Origin: Pseudomonadota bacterium
GTDB taxonomy: Bacteria; Pseudomonadota; Gammaproteobacteria; Nitrosococcales; Methylophagaceae
Length of the DNA stretch: 64,000 nt
Direction: 5' to 3'
Assembly (NCBI GenBank): GCA_030576275.1
Contig: JALIBN010000032.1
Coordinates: 1 to 64,000 of the forward strand
The position numbers and the translations under genes are program-made. The notes under the pieces were generated by a model that saw only the letters and a list, made by a program, of their open reading frames with translations, ran no database searches and was not told the origin of the DNA. Of this stretch, positions 53,687-62,817 are shown piece after piece (the first letter of the stretch is position 1; each line of letters starts with the position of its first letter).

Positions 53687-54742
53687 ATGCTATACAACAC
53701 TGATGATTTGCGTATCACGGGTATGCAGGAAGTCTTGCCGCCGATACAACTACACCAAGAATTACCTATTACAGATCACGCCTCTGAAACAGTGTTTAAT
53801 GCTCGCTCAGCCATGCAAAAGATTCTTCATAGCAAAGATGACCGTCTTATAGTAATCATCGGTCCATGTTCGATTCATGATCCGGATGCCGCAAGAGAAT
53901 ATGCAAGTCGCCTAAAACCACTGATTAGCGAATTAAAAGGTGAGCTACAAATCGTCATGAGGGTCTATTTTGAAAAGCCTCGTTCTGTCGTAGGTTGGAA
54001 AGGTCTCATCAATGATCCCTACCTAGATGGTAGCTTCAAAATTAATGACGGTTTACGAATCGCCCGAAGATTATTACTAGACCTTGCCGAAATGGGCGTG
54101 CCTGCTGGTAGCGAATATCTAGATTTAATTAGCCCTCAATATATTGCTGATTTAATTTCATGGGGTGCCATTGGTGCTCGCACGACGGAAAGTCAAGCTC
54201 ACCGCGAATTAGCCTCGGGCTTATCTTGTCCCGTTGGTTTTAAAAATGCCACTGATGGTGGATTGCAAATCGCAGTTGATGCCTGTTTATCTGCTTCAAA
54301 ACCGCATCACTTCATGTCGCTGACTAAAGCCGGCCATTCAGCCATATTTGAGACTACTGGCAATCCAGATTGTCATGTTATTTTACGCGGTGGCAAAACA
54401 CCCAACTATGATACTGCAAGCATTAATGAAACCGCTGAGATTATTGGCCGCACAGGATTGAAGGCCCACTTTATGGTTGATTGCAGCCATGCAAATAGTG
54501 GTAAAAGCCACATTCAACAGGAAGTTGTCTGTCGTGATGTGGTTAATCAAATTGCTCACGGTGAAAATCGCATAATGGGATTGATGCTTGAAAGCAACCT
54601 AGTAGCTGGCCGCCAAAATGTAGAACAAGGCAAAGCACTGGTCTACGGACAAAGTATCACTGACGCATGTATGGCCTGGGACAATAGCGAAGTATTATTA
54701 CGTGAACTAGCTGCCGCTGTCCGTACTCGACGTCTAAAATAG
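53687..54742 (+). CDS. aroG: 3-deoxy-7-phosphoheptulonate synthase (AroG type)
   Basis: Class I-alpha DAHP synthase (351 residues), the entry step of the shikimate pathway. 'LIVIIGPCSIHDPDAAREYA' is the family signature, with 'GARTTESQAHRELASGLSCP' and 'VDCSHANSGKSHIQQ' carrying active-site and metal residues. The start 'MLYNTDDLRI' matches AroG-type N-termini involved in feedback control by an aromatic amino acid; which one cannot be told here. The ribosome-binding site is weak. Confidence 0.93.
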   Translation: MLYNTDDLRITGMQEVLPPIQLHQELPITDHASETVFNARSAMQKILHSKDDRLIVIIGPCSIHDPDAAREYASRLKPLISELKGELQIVMRVYFEKPRSVVGWKGLINDPYLDGSFKINDGLRIARRLLLDLAEMGVPAGSEYLDLISPQYIADLISWGAIGARTTESQAHRELASGLSCPVGFKNATDGGLQIAVDACLSASKPHHFMSLTKAGHSAIFETTGNPDCHVILRGGKTPNYDTASINETAEIIGRTGLKAHFMVDCSHANSGKSHIQQEVVCRDVVNQIAHGENRIMGLMLESNLVAGRQNVEQGKALVYGQSITDACMAWDNSEVLLRELAAAVRTRRLK

Positions 54743-54929
54743 CTAATTCAACTTTATAACACATCATTATACTAAAACCTGCTAAGCCCTTCATAAGCAA
54801 GCATTAATATCGTAATTAACGCTACGAAGATCCCGCTTTATCAGCTATAATGACAGATCAAAATTTGCAGTCATTTTTAGTATCCTAAGTAAAAATGAAC
54901 AAATCCCGATTAAATCAGTAGGTTATTGC

Positions 54930-55511
54930 ATGACAGACTATGCGCTCATTTTAATTAGCACCATTCTGGTCAACAACATTGTTCTAGTTAAATTCTTAGG
55001 ACTATGTCCATTCATGGGCGTTTCTCGTAAATTAGAAACGGCTATAGGCATGGGATTAGCGACCACTTTTGTGTTAACACTTTCATCGATCAGTAGTTAT
55101 TTGATCAATGAATACTTACTCGCACCGCTAGGAATTGAATTCCTGCGTACGATTAGCTTTATTTTTGTTATCGCAGTTGTAGTGCAATTTACCGAACTCG
55201 TTGTCCATAAAACCAGCCCTATACTTTATCAAGTGCTAGGAATATTTTTACCGCTAATAACCACTAACTGCGCCGTTTTAGGTGTTGCCTTGCTAAACGT
55301 TCAACAAGGTCATGGCTTTTTAGAATCAGCTTTATATGGTTTTGGTGCGGCGATTGGTTTTTCAATGGTATTAATCATCTTTGCTGCCATGCGCGAACGA
55401 ATTGCAGTAGCTGATGTGCCTGTTGCCTTTCAAGGAGCGGCCATAGGTCTTATCACAGCAGGGTTGATGTCAATGGCATTTATGGGCTTTGCTGGTCTGG
55501 TTCACGTTTAA
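54930..55511 (+). CDS. rnfA: RNF complex subunit A
   Basis: A 193-residue membrane protein with six helices and the segments '[18 protein letters not shown]' and '[14 protein letters not shown]', which place the half-helix cysteines that bind the intramembrane [2Fe-2S] cluster shared with RnfE. RNF couples ferredoxin/NAD+ electron flow to Na+ or H+ transport. A -10-like TATAAT lies at 54846-54851 but without a good -35. It overlaps rnfB by one base. Confidence 0.95.
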   Translation: MTDYALILISTILVNNIVLVKFLGLCPFMGVSRKLETAIGMGLATTFVLTLSSISSYLINEYLLAPLGIEFLRTISFIFVIAVVVQFTELVVHKTSPILYQVLGIFLPLITTNCAVLGVALLNVQQGHGFLESALYGFGAAIGFSMVLIIFAAMRERIAVADVPVAFQGAAIGLITAGLMSMAFMGFAGLVHV

Positions 55512-56071
55512 TGTTGACTGCAATTCTTGCTATAACGCTGTTAGCGTTAATTCTTGGTCTGGTATTGGGCTTTGCTGCTATTCGCTTTAAAGTTGAGGGC
55601 GATCCTATCGCCGATCAAATTGATAAAATTTTGCCACAAACGCAATGCGGTCAATGTAGTTTTGCTGGTTGCCGGCCTTATGCTGAAGCAATTGCAGCCG
55701 GTGAAGTGGATATTAACCGTTGCCCTCCTGGCGGAGAAGCAACCATTCACGCTTTAGCCGATTTATTAGAAGTTGAGTTCAAAGCACTTGATGAAGAATG
55801 TGGTGTTGAAAAACCTAAAATGCTCGCCGTTATCGATGAAGATCGTTGTATCGGCTGTACTTTATGTATTCAAGCTTGTCCTGTTGATGCCATTCTTGGC
55901 GCGGCCAAACACATGCATACGGTTATCGCCAGTGAATGTACGGGTTGTGAGCTCTGCCTGCCACCTTGTCCAGTAGATTGCATCGATATGGTTGAAACTA
56001 AACCTAAGCCAAATACCTGGCGCTGGCCCGATCCTGCTCATATCGATTTAAAACTAGGAGACCAGCCATGA
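55511..56071 (+). CDS. rnfB: RNF complex subunit B (ferredoxin-like)
   Basis: RnfB (186 residues) has an N-terminal membrane anchor (5-24), an Fe-S domain with C46, C49, C54 and C71, and a two-[4Fe-4S] ferredoxin domain with C113/C116/C119/C123 and C143/C146/C149/C153. It receives or gives electrons at the cytoplasmic entry of the complex. The rnfC start overlaps its end by 4 bp. Confidence 0.95.
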   Translation: MLTAILAITLLALILGLVLGFAAIRFKVEGDPIADQIDKILPQTQCGQCSFAGCRPYAEAIAAGEVDINRCPPGGEATIHALADLLEVEFKALDEECGVEKPKMLAVIDEDRCIGCTLCIQACPVDAILGAAKHMHTVIASECTGCELCLPPCPVDCIDMVETKPKPNTWRWPDPAHIDLKLGDQP

Positions 56072-57594
56072 CTCAAAAACTCGGCTCATTTCCTGGAGGC
56101 TTAATACTCAATGGTCAGAAAAAACGCTCTACTCAAGTAGCTATTCGTAAAATGCCATTGAGCAAAAAGCTGATATTGCCTTTACAACAACATATTGGTG
56201 AAGCGTCGACACCCATCGTTTCCGTCGGCGACAAAGTGTTAAAAGGCCAAAAAATCGCCAAAGCAGAAGGTCATGTATCCGTAGCTTTGCATGCGCCAAG
56301 CTCTGGCACCATCATTGCGATTGATGAACAACCGATCCCCCATCCATCTGGCTTATCAGCACTTTGTATCAGCATTGAAACTGATGGTGAAGACGAGTGG
56401 ATTAAACGTCAGCCAATAAAAGATTTCACTGAACTTTCTGAACACGAAATACGTCAACTTATCCGTGAAGCAGGCATCGTAGGATTAGGTGGCGCCGGTT
56501 TTCCAAGTTTTATCAAACTTAATCCTGGCGTTCATCATCATGTTGAGACATTAATCATCAATGGTGTCGAATGTGAACCTTACATTACCTGTGATGACAT
56601 GATAATGCGCGAACGTGCTGAAGGCATTCTCGATGGTATCGAAATCATGCTCTTTGCCCTACGCGTAAAAAACTGTGTGATTGCAATTGAAGATAATAAA
56701 CCTGAAGCTATTTCAGCCATAGAGCTTGCTCTAGGAGCGCGGCCACATCTTCATGAGACAAATGTCGTTGTTATTCCAACGCGTTATCCAACAGGTAGTG
56801 AAAAACAGCTTATTCAAGTAGTCACCGGTAAACAAGTACCTTCAGGTGGACTACCAATTGATATTGGTATTGTTAGCCACAATGTTGGCACAACTTACGC
56901 TATCGCTCGAGCCATCAAATACGGTGAACCATTAATTTCTCGTATTGTGACTGTAACCGGCAGAGAAGTTGAACATGCCGGTAACTTTGAAACCTTATTT
57001 GGCACGCCAATGCACGAGTTATTGGCATATTGTGGTACTAAGCGTCAGCCTGAGGAACCCTTTATCTTAGGTGGCCCGATGATGGGCTACAATTTATCAG
57101 GCGATCATCTACCTGTAACCAAAACTGCAAACTGCATTATAGTTGGCGTAGATGATGGCGCAAAAGCCTCTACACCTTTACCCTGCATTCGTTGCGGTGA
57201 ATGTGCAACGGCCTGCCCTGTTAGTCTGTTACCACAACAGATTTACTGGCATTCTCGTGCCAAAGATCTTGATAAAGCTAAAGAATATAATCTTTTTGAT
57301 TGCATTGAATGTGGTTGCTGTAGCTACGTCTGCCCAAGTGAGATTCCACTGGTACATTATTTCCGCTTTGCTAAAACAGAAATAATGAATCAGCAACAAG
57401 AGCATGCAAAAGCCGATATCGCCCGTATTCGTCATGAAAATAGGCTTGCCCGTCTCGAACTAGAACAGCAAGAAAAAGAGCTTCGCCAACAGCAGCGAAA
57501 GGCGGCTTTAGTAGCAACACAAGCAGCAAAAGCAAAACAAACCGCTGAGTTATCAACTAAGCCCCAAAAGACTGATAGTCAGGAGACACAGTAA
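56068..57594 (+). CDS. rnfC: RNF complex subunit C
   Basis: The 508-residue peripheral subunit binds NADH and FMN, like the Nqo1/NuoF family. '[16 protein letters not shown]' is the nucleotide/FMN loop; two [4Fe-4S] motifs lie at C373/C376/C379/C383 and C412/C415/C418/C422. The C-terminus is a Lys/Glu/Gln-rich coiled tail of about 80 residues; it is short compared with the long Ala/Lys-rich repeats of E. coli RsxC. Confidence 0.95.
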   Translation: MTQKLGSFPGGLILNGQKKRSTQVAIRKMPLSKKLILPLQQHIGEASTPIVSVGDKVLKGQKIAKAEGHVSVALHAPSSGTIIAIDEQPIPHPSGLSALCISIETDGEDEWIKRQPIKDFTELSEHEIRQLIREAGIVGLGGAGFPSFIKLNPGVHHHVETLIINGVECEPYITCDDMIMRERAEGILDGIEIMLFALRVKNCVIAIEDNKPEAISAIELALGARPHLHETNVVVIPTRYPTGSEKQLIQVVTGKQVPSGGLPIDIGIVSHNVGTTYAIARAIKYGEPLISRIVTVTGREVEHAGNFETLFGTPMHELLAYCGTKRQPEEPFILGGPMMGYNLSGDHLPVTKTANCIIVGVDDGAKASTPLPCIRCGECATACPVSLLPQQIYWHSRAKDLDKAKEYNLFDCIECGCCSYVCPSEIPLVHYFRFAKTEIMNQQQEHAKADIARIRHENRLARLELEQQEKELRQQQRKAALVATQAAKAKQTAELSTKPQKTDSQETQ

Positions 57595-58622
57595 TGCCAC
57601 TAAGTCGGCTGTCATCACCTTTTTTAGCAGGGACTAATCGCGTAACTTTGCAAATGTTGCAATTATTAGTCGCGCTTATTCCCGCCGTCATCGCCATTGT
57701 GTATTTTTTTGGCCCAAGTGTATTGATCACAATGACCTTAGCCGTTGTCGTTGCATTATTAGCGGAAGCTATAGTGTTATGGCTACGTAATCGACCGCTT
57801 AAGCCTTTTTTAACAGATGGAAGTGCGGTAGTTACTGCTGTATTGCTTGCGATAGCATTACCGCCATTAGCACCCTGGTGGCTAACCGTAACCGGCATAT
57901 TATTCGCCATTATCTTTGCCAAACATCTTTATGGTGGCCTAGGCTACAATCCATTCAACCCTGCGATGGTAGCCTATGTATTACTGTTAATTTCTTTTCC
58001 ATTGGAAATGACAACTTGGTTACCTGTAGCTAATTTAAGCGAACAGCCTCTTGATATCAGTTCTGCTTTTCAGTTCATTTTTAATGGTCAATTGACTAGT
58101 AGCATTGATACCGTATCAGGTGCAACGCCACTTGATGCGATGAAAACGCAAATAGGCTTACATCAAATACCAGCCCATATTTTCCAGCAACCTGTGTTTG
58201 GTTTATGGGGTGGTAAAGGCTGGGAATGGATTAATATTTGGCTAGCCATCGGCGGTGCATTCCTGCTCTATCGTCGCGTTATTAGCTGGCATATTCCTGT
58301 AGCAATGTTAATGGGTTTAAGCGCCATTAGTTTAGTGACATGGTTAATCACCCCTGAACTAACAGGCTCACCACTCTTTCATTTAGTTAGTGGTGGCACA
58401 ATGTTGGGGGCGTTCTTTATTGCCACTGATCCCGTTACCGCTTCAACTACTGTAAAAGGTAAGATCGTTTTTGGTGCGGGTGTAGGTTTATTAACGTACA
58501 TTATTCGTGTTTGGGGCGGGTATCCCGACGGAGTCGCTTTTGCCGTATTAATTATGAATATGCTCGTGCCATTAATTGATTATTACACTCAACCTAAAGT
58601 TTATGGCGCGGTGAAATCATGA
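57594..58622 (+). CDS. rnfD: RNF complex subunit D
   Basis: A 342-residue membrane subunit of the NqrB/RnfD family with nine to ten helices. The covalent FMN attachment site is T178 in 'TVSGATPLDAMKT'. 'GLGYNPFNPAMVAYVLL' and 'FIATDPVTAST' are further family motifs. The stop overlaps the rnfG ATG by 4 bp. Confidence 0.95.
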   Translation: MPLSRLSSPFLAGTNRVTLQMLQLLVALIPAVIAIVYFFGPSVLITMTLAVVVALLAEAIVLWLRNRPLKPFLTDGSAVVTAVLLAIALPPLAPWWLTVTGILFAIIFAKHLYGGLGYNPFNPAMVAYVLLLISFPLEMTTWLPVANLSEQPLDISSAFQFIFNGQLTSSIDTVSGATPLDAMKTQIGLHQIPAHIFQQPVFGLWGGKGWEWINIWLAIGGAFLLYRRVISWHIPVAMLMGLSAISLVTWLITPELTGSPLFHLVSGGTMLGAFFIATDPVTASTTVKGKIVFGAGVGLLTYIIRVWGGYPDGVAFAVLIMNMLVPLIDYYTQPKVYGAVKS

Positions 58623-59245
58623 ATGTCATTCAAAAACATATTCTGAGCGTTGGCCTAGTATTAGCGGGATTTGCGGTGGGGGCAACAAGTATTGTTGCCG
58701 TTACAGAAGCCTATACACATGACAAAATCATTGAAAATGAACGGCAAACATTACTTTCGGCCATCAACGCTTTAGTTGATAGTAGCGAATATAATAACGA
58801 CATACTAACCGACGTAATCACACTGCCCAAAACCCAGCAGTTAGCCACTAAAGAAGAGACTACGGTCTATCGCGCACGCCATGATGGCGCTCCTGTTGCA
58901 GCCGTCTTCACCAGTATCGCACCCAATGGTTACAGTGGTTCCATTAAGTTACTTGTAGGTGTTTATAACGATGGGACTTTAGCTGGAGTTCGTGTAATCA
59001 ATCATAAAGAAACGCCGGGGTTGGGTGATAAAATTAACGAGAATAAAACGAACTGGATATTAAAATTCAAAGGCTTATCACTGACTAATCCGACTGATTC
59101 TCAATGGGCAGTAAAAAAAGATGGAGGTGAATTTGACCAATTTACAGGGGCAACAATTACCCCTCGCGCAGTGGTCACCGCAGTAAAAAGATCATTACAA
59201 TTTTTTGAACAAAATCGTGATGAGTTGTTTAAGGAGACTAAATAA
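58619..59245 (+). CDS. rnfG: RNF complex subunit G
   Basis: Periplasmic flavoprotein subunit (208 residues) with one N-terminal membrane helix (about 10-28) and a covalent FMN attachment site at T179 in '[14 protein letters not shown]'. '[14 protein letters not shown]' is the conserved core. Attachment would need an ApbE flavin transferase, which is not in the window. Confidence 0.94.
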   Translation: MNVIQKHILSVGLVLAGFAVGATSIVAVTEAYTHDKIIENERQTLLSAINALVDSSEYNNDILTDVITLPKTQQLATKEETTVYRARHDGAPVAAVFTSIAPNGYSGSIKLLVGVYNDGTLAGVRVINHKETPGLGDKINENKTNWILKFKGLSLTNPTDSQWAVKKDGGEFDQFTGATITPRAVVTAVKRSLQFFEQNRDELFKETK

Positions 59246-59931
59246 TGAACGAAGTCTACGGTCCCATTATTCGTGATGGTTTATGGAAAAATAATCCTGC
59301 TCTAGTCCAATTACTAGGCTTATGTCCCCTACTCGCGGTCAGTAATACTACTATTAATGGTTTAGGCCTCGGTCTAGCAACAACGTTAACGCTAGTCGCT
59401 TCCAACGGCTTAGTATCATTGTTACGCAAACAGATCCCTGATGAAGCGCGCCTACCTGTATTTGTAATGATTATCGCCTCAATCGTAACCGCAATCGAAT
59501 TATCGATGAATGCTTGGTTTCATGAACTCTATTTAATACTCGGTATTTTTATCCCGTTAATCGTCACCAACTGTGCCATTACCGGTCGTGCTGAAGCCTT
59601 TGCCGCCAGAAACCCCGTCGGACCAGCAATACTGGATGGATTAATGATGGGCATAGGTTTCACTGCTGTGCTGGTCTTGCTCGGAGCAATGCGAGAACTT
59701 ATCGGTCAAGGTACTATCTTAAGCGAGGCCCACTTAATGTTTGGTGATGGTGCACGTAATCTTTCCATTGTCTTATTTGAACATTATCGTGGTTTTCTGA
59801 TGGTTTTATTACCTCCTGGCGCTTTTATTGGCCTAGGATTAATTGTCGCCTTAAAGAATGTGATTGATGCACGTCAGAAAGCGAAACAAGCCAAACTCAC
59901 AAACACAGAAGCAGTGCCAGCGAACGCATGA
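59245..59931 (+). CDS. rnfE: RNF complex subunit E
   Basis: The 228-residue subunit is paralogous and topologically inverted to RnfA, with '[20 protein letters not shown]' and '[15 protein letters not shown]' bearing the cluster cysteines. It ends with a short charged tail. It starts one base before the rnfG stop ends and overlaps nth by 4 bp. Confidence 0.95.
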   Translation: MNEVYGPIIRDGLWKNNPALVQLLGLCPLLAVSNTTINGLGLGLATTLTLVASNGLVSLLRKQIPDEARLPVFVMIIASIVTAIELSMNAWFHELYLILGIFIPLIVTNCAITGRAEAFAARNPVGPAILDGLMMGIGFTAVLVLLGAMRELIGQGTILSEAHLMFGDGARNLSIVLFEHYRGFLMVLLPPGAFIGLGLIVALKNVIDARQKAKQAKLTNTEAVPANA

Positions 59932-60584
59932 ATCAAACACAAAGGCATGAGTTTTTCAGTATATTAAAGGCGCATAACCCAGCGCCTACAACTGAGCTTA
60001 ATTCCAAGAGTACCTTTGAATTATTAATTGCCGTCATTTTATCAGCACAGGCAACGGATGTCGGCGTTAATAAGGCAACAGCTAAGCTCTATCCTGTCGC
60101 AAATACACCCCAAACCATTTTAAATTTAGGCGTTGAAGGCTTAAAACCCTACATCAAAACAATCGGCTTATTTAACAGTAAGGCTGAAAATGTCATTAAG
60201 ACGTGTCGGCAATTATTAGCCCTACATAATGGTGAGGTGCCTGATGATCGTGAGGCGCTAGAAGCATTACCCGGCGTTGGCCGAAAAACCGCCAATGTCA
60301 TCCTCAATACAGCTTTCAAACATCCGGTTATTGCTGTTGATACGCATTTATTTCGACTTGGTAATCGTACTGGCTTGGCTAAGGGCAAGACAGTACGTGA
60401 TATTGAAGATCGTTTGATGAAGGTTATCCCCGATGAATTCAAGCAAGATGCCCATCACTGGCTAATATTACATGGTCGTTACGTATGTACGGCAAGAAAA
60501 CCTCACTGTGACACCTGCCTGGTAGCACATTTATGTGATGAGTTTCGCCGCCAACAAAAAAGACTAATCGCTACTGCCAAATAA
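59928..60584 (+). CDS. nth: endonuclease III
   Basis: Bifunctional DNA glycosylase/AP lyase (218 residues) for oxidised pyrimidines. The helix-hairpin-helix '[13 protein letters not shown]' contains the catalytic Lys, 'AVDTHLFRL' the catalytic Asp, and the C-terminal loop '[17 protein letters not shown]' the [4Fe-4S] ligands with C-x6-C-x2-C-x5-C spacing. rnfE-nth linkage is conserved in gammaproteobacteria. Confidence 0.96.
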   Translation: MNQTQRHEFFSILKAHNPAPTTELNSKSTFELLIAVILSAQATDVGVNKATAKLYPVANTPQTILNLGVEGLKPYIKTIGLFNSKAENVIKTCRQLLALHNGEVPDDREALEALPGVGRKTANVILNTAFKHPVIAVDTHLFRLGNRTGLAKGKTVRDIEDRLMKVIPDEFKQDAHHWLILHGRYVCTARKPHCDTCLVAHLCDEFRRQQKRLIATAK

Positions 60585-60649
60585 TCATTTCATTTGAGTC
60601 TCCCTCGCTTTGCCGTAGAATATGTAGCACTAAGAAAGTGGAGATAATC

Positions 60650-60898
60650 ATGATAGATGCAAAAAAAATTGAAGAAGTCGTACAATCATTCACCAATGCC
60701 TTACCACCGGGCATCACAGCCCTTCAGGCCGATGTTGAAAAAAATGTTCGTGCGGCAATGAGTGCAACATTTGCCAAACTAGATTTAGTGACTCGTGAAG
60801 AATTTGATATTCAAACACAAGTACTACATCGCACCCGTGAAAAATTAGAAGCCTTAGCGCAACGTGTCGCTGAGTTAGAATCCACAGCTAAAAAATAA
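60650..60898 (+). CDS. ubiK: ubiquinone biosynthesis accessory factor UbiK
   Basis: A small 82-residue protein of the BMFP/YqiC family with an amphipathic N-terminal half and a C-terminal coiled coil ('LHRTREKLEALAQRVAELES'). UbiK assists the soluble Ubi complex with UbiJ. The ATG at 60650 is preceded by GGAG; a GTG four codons upstream merely encodes that site. ubiH and ubiI lie at 31.5-33.9 kb. Confidence 0.9.
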   Translation: MIDAKKIEEVVQSFTNALPPGITALQADVEKNVRAAMSATFAKLDLVTREEFDIQTQVLHRTREKLEALAQRVAELESTAKK

Positions 60899-60907
60899 GA
60901 GAACGCT

Positions 60908-61222
60908 ATGTCTGAATTTACCAATGTCACCATCACTCGTGAAGCCAACGTCTACTTCAATGGCAACGTCACTAGCCGCGCAGTAACGTTTGCAGATGGC
61001 ACAACTAAAACACTAGGCATTATGATGCCAGGCGATTACACCTTTGGTACTGCCAAAGCAGAGTTAATGGAAATATTAGCCGGCGCGCTAACGTATCGTT
61101 TAGTCGATACGACTGAATGGTTAAGTGTTAAAGGTGGCGAATCTTTTAATGTGCCTGCTAATTCGTCATTTGATTTGAAAATTACTGAATTAGTGGATTA
61201 TTGCTGTACATATTTGGATTAG
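60908..61222 (+). CDS. ppnP: pyrimidine/purine nucleoside phosphorylase PpnP
   Basis: The 104-residue cupin (DUF1255, YaiE) has 'VTFADGTTKTLGIMMPGDY' and 'GESFNVPANSSFDLKI', typical of PpnP, which phosphorolyses several nucleosides. It begins 10 bp after ubiK. Confidence 0.92.
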   Translation: MSEFTNVTITREANVYFNGNVTSRAVTFADGTTKTLGIMMPGDYTFGTAKAELMEILAGALTYRLVDTTEWLSVKGGESFNVPANSSFDLKITELVDYCCTYLD

Positions 61223-61306
61223 ATTAAGTTAGATTGAGAAAAAATTTGCTTACACTTTGATTTGCAGAGGGACTAATAAAAGGATTTATTTGGACATGGA
61301 TATCCA

Positions 61307-62812
61307 ATGAGTATAGCCACGGTTTACAGTCGAGCAATTACAGGAATAGATGCACCACTAGTCACTATTGAAGTTCATATTTCAAACGGTCTGCCTAGCC
61401 TGTCAATTGTCGGAATGCTCGAAACGGCGGTTAAAGAAAGTAAAGATCGTGTACGTTCAGCCCTTTTGAATTCGCAATTTAGTTTTCCGCAACAACGGAT
61501 CACAATTAATTTGGCTCCGGCAGATTTACCTAAGGAAGGCGGTCGTTTTGATTTACCGATTGCCTTAGGTATTTTGGCCGCATCTAATCAATTACCTCTC
61601 AGTAGTTTAGCCAATAAAGAATTTATTGGTGAATTGGGTTTAACTGGTGAGTTGCGAGCAGTTCGCGGAGTATTACCGTCGATACTTGCTGCAACGCAAG
61701 CTAACAATGAACTTATTTTACCCTTAGTGAATGTTGATGAAGCGGCTTTAATTGATGGCGCAACCAGTTATGGAGCAAGTCATTTATTAGAAGTCTGTGC
61801 ACATTTATTTGGTCAAAAACACTTGTTGATGTCAGTTAATCAACAAGCAAAACCTGAAGTCAATTATCCTGATTTAGCCGATGTTCGTGGTCAATCACAT
61901 GCACGGCGAGCATTAGAAATTGCCGCGGCTGGATCGCACAGCCTTATTTTCAACGGTCCACCAGGAACGGGGAAGACCATGTTAGCCAGTCGCTTACCCA
62001 GTATATTGCCAGCAATGACGGAACAAGAAGCGGTAGAAACAGCGACAGTACATTCTATTTCTACTCAAGGTTTCAAAGTTGAACAATGGCGGCAACGCCC
62101 TTTTCGCTCTCCACACCACACAGCATCAGCTGTAGCGATGGTAGGTGGCGGCAGTCAGCCTCGTCCAGGCGAAATATCCTTGGCGCATAATGGTGTTTTA
62201 TTTTTAGATGAGTTACCCGAGTTTGATCGTAAAGTGCTAGAAGTACTTCGTGAACCCATTGAGTCAGGTAAAATAACGATCTCGAGAGCGGCCAATCAAG
62301 CGGAATTTCCAGCCCGTTTTCAACTTATCGCGGCGATGAATCCTTGCCCTTGTGGCTATTTAGGCGAAAGTCGCTGTCACTGCACTGAAGATCAAGTTCG
62401 CCGCTATCGTGCTAAAGTGTCCGGCCCGTTAATGGATCGCATTGATATGTTAGTCGAAGTACCCCCGGTTGCTCACTTAACATTACGACCTGCACCAGAA
62501 AATAAAAAAGAAGAAGACAGCGCAACCGTTTGTAAACGAGTATTGCAGGCACATAAAAGACAAATGGAGCGAGCCGGTAAACCCAACACCATGTTAGAAA
62601 ATAAAGAATTAGATGCTTATTGCATCTTGAGTGAAAGCAATTATCAGCTATTGGAACATGCGATTAGCCGCTTTGGTTTATCTGCCCGCGCTTATCATCG
62701 CATATTAAAAGTCGCTCGAACGATAGCTGATTTGGCCAATTCTGACCAAATTCAGACAGCACATCTAAGTGAAGCAATAGGCTATCGACGCCTCGATACA
62801 AGGAATACTTAA
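61307..62812 (+). CDS. comM: Mg chelatase-like AAA ATPase, ComM/YifB
   Basis: The 501-residue protein has the N-terminal ChlI-like Lon-fold domain ('VEVHISNGLPSLSIVGM'-like region, about 1-125) and an AAA+ domain with Walker A 'GPPGTGKT' and Walker B 'LFLDELPEF', a Cys cluster 'NPCPCGYLGESRCHC', and a C-terminal lid. ComM is a branch-migration helicase that widens integration during natural transformation. rep follows after 5 bp. Confidence 0.95.
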   Translation: MSIATVYSRAITGIDAPLVTIEVHISNGLPSLSIVGMLETAVKESKDRVRSALLNSQFSFPQQRITINLAPADLPKEGGRFDLPIALGILAASNQLPLSSLANKEFIGELGLTGELRAVRGVLPSILAATQANNELILPLVNVDEAALIDGATSYGASHLLEVCAHLFGQKHLLMSVNQQAKPEVNYPDLADVRGQSHARRALEIAAAGSHSLIFNGPPGTGKTMLASRLPSILPAMTEQEAVETATVHSISTQGFKVEQWRQRPFRSPHHTASAVAMVGGGSQPRPGEISLAHNGVLFLDELPEFDRKVLEVLREPIESGKITISRAANQAEFPARFQLIAAMNPCPCGYLGESRCHCTEDQVRRYRAKVSGPLMDRIDMLVEVPPVAHLTLRPAPENKKEEDSATVCKRVLQAHKRQMERAGKPNTMLENKELDAYCILSESNYQLLEHAISRFGLSARAYHRILKVARTIADLANSDQIQTAHLSEAIGYRRLDTRNT

Positions 62813-62817
62813 ATTTA

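Noticed and set aside
58619-59245. TGAT instead of SGAT at the RnfG flavinylation site
   Set aside because: The Ser/Thr position before GAT tolerates either residue in RnfG/NqrC proteins and the acceptor Thr is present.
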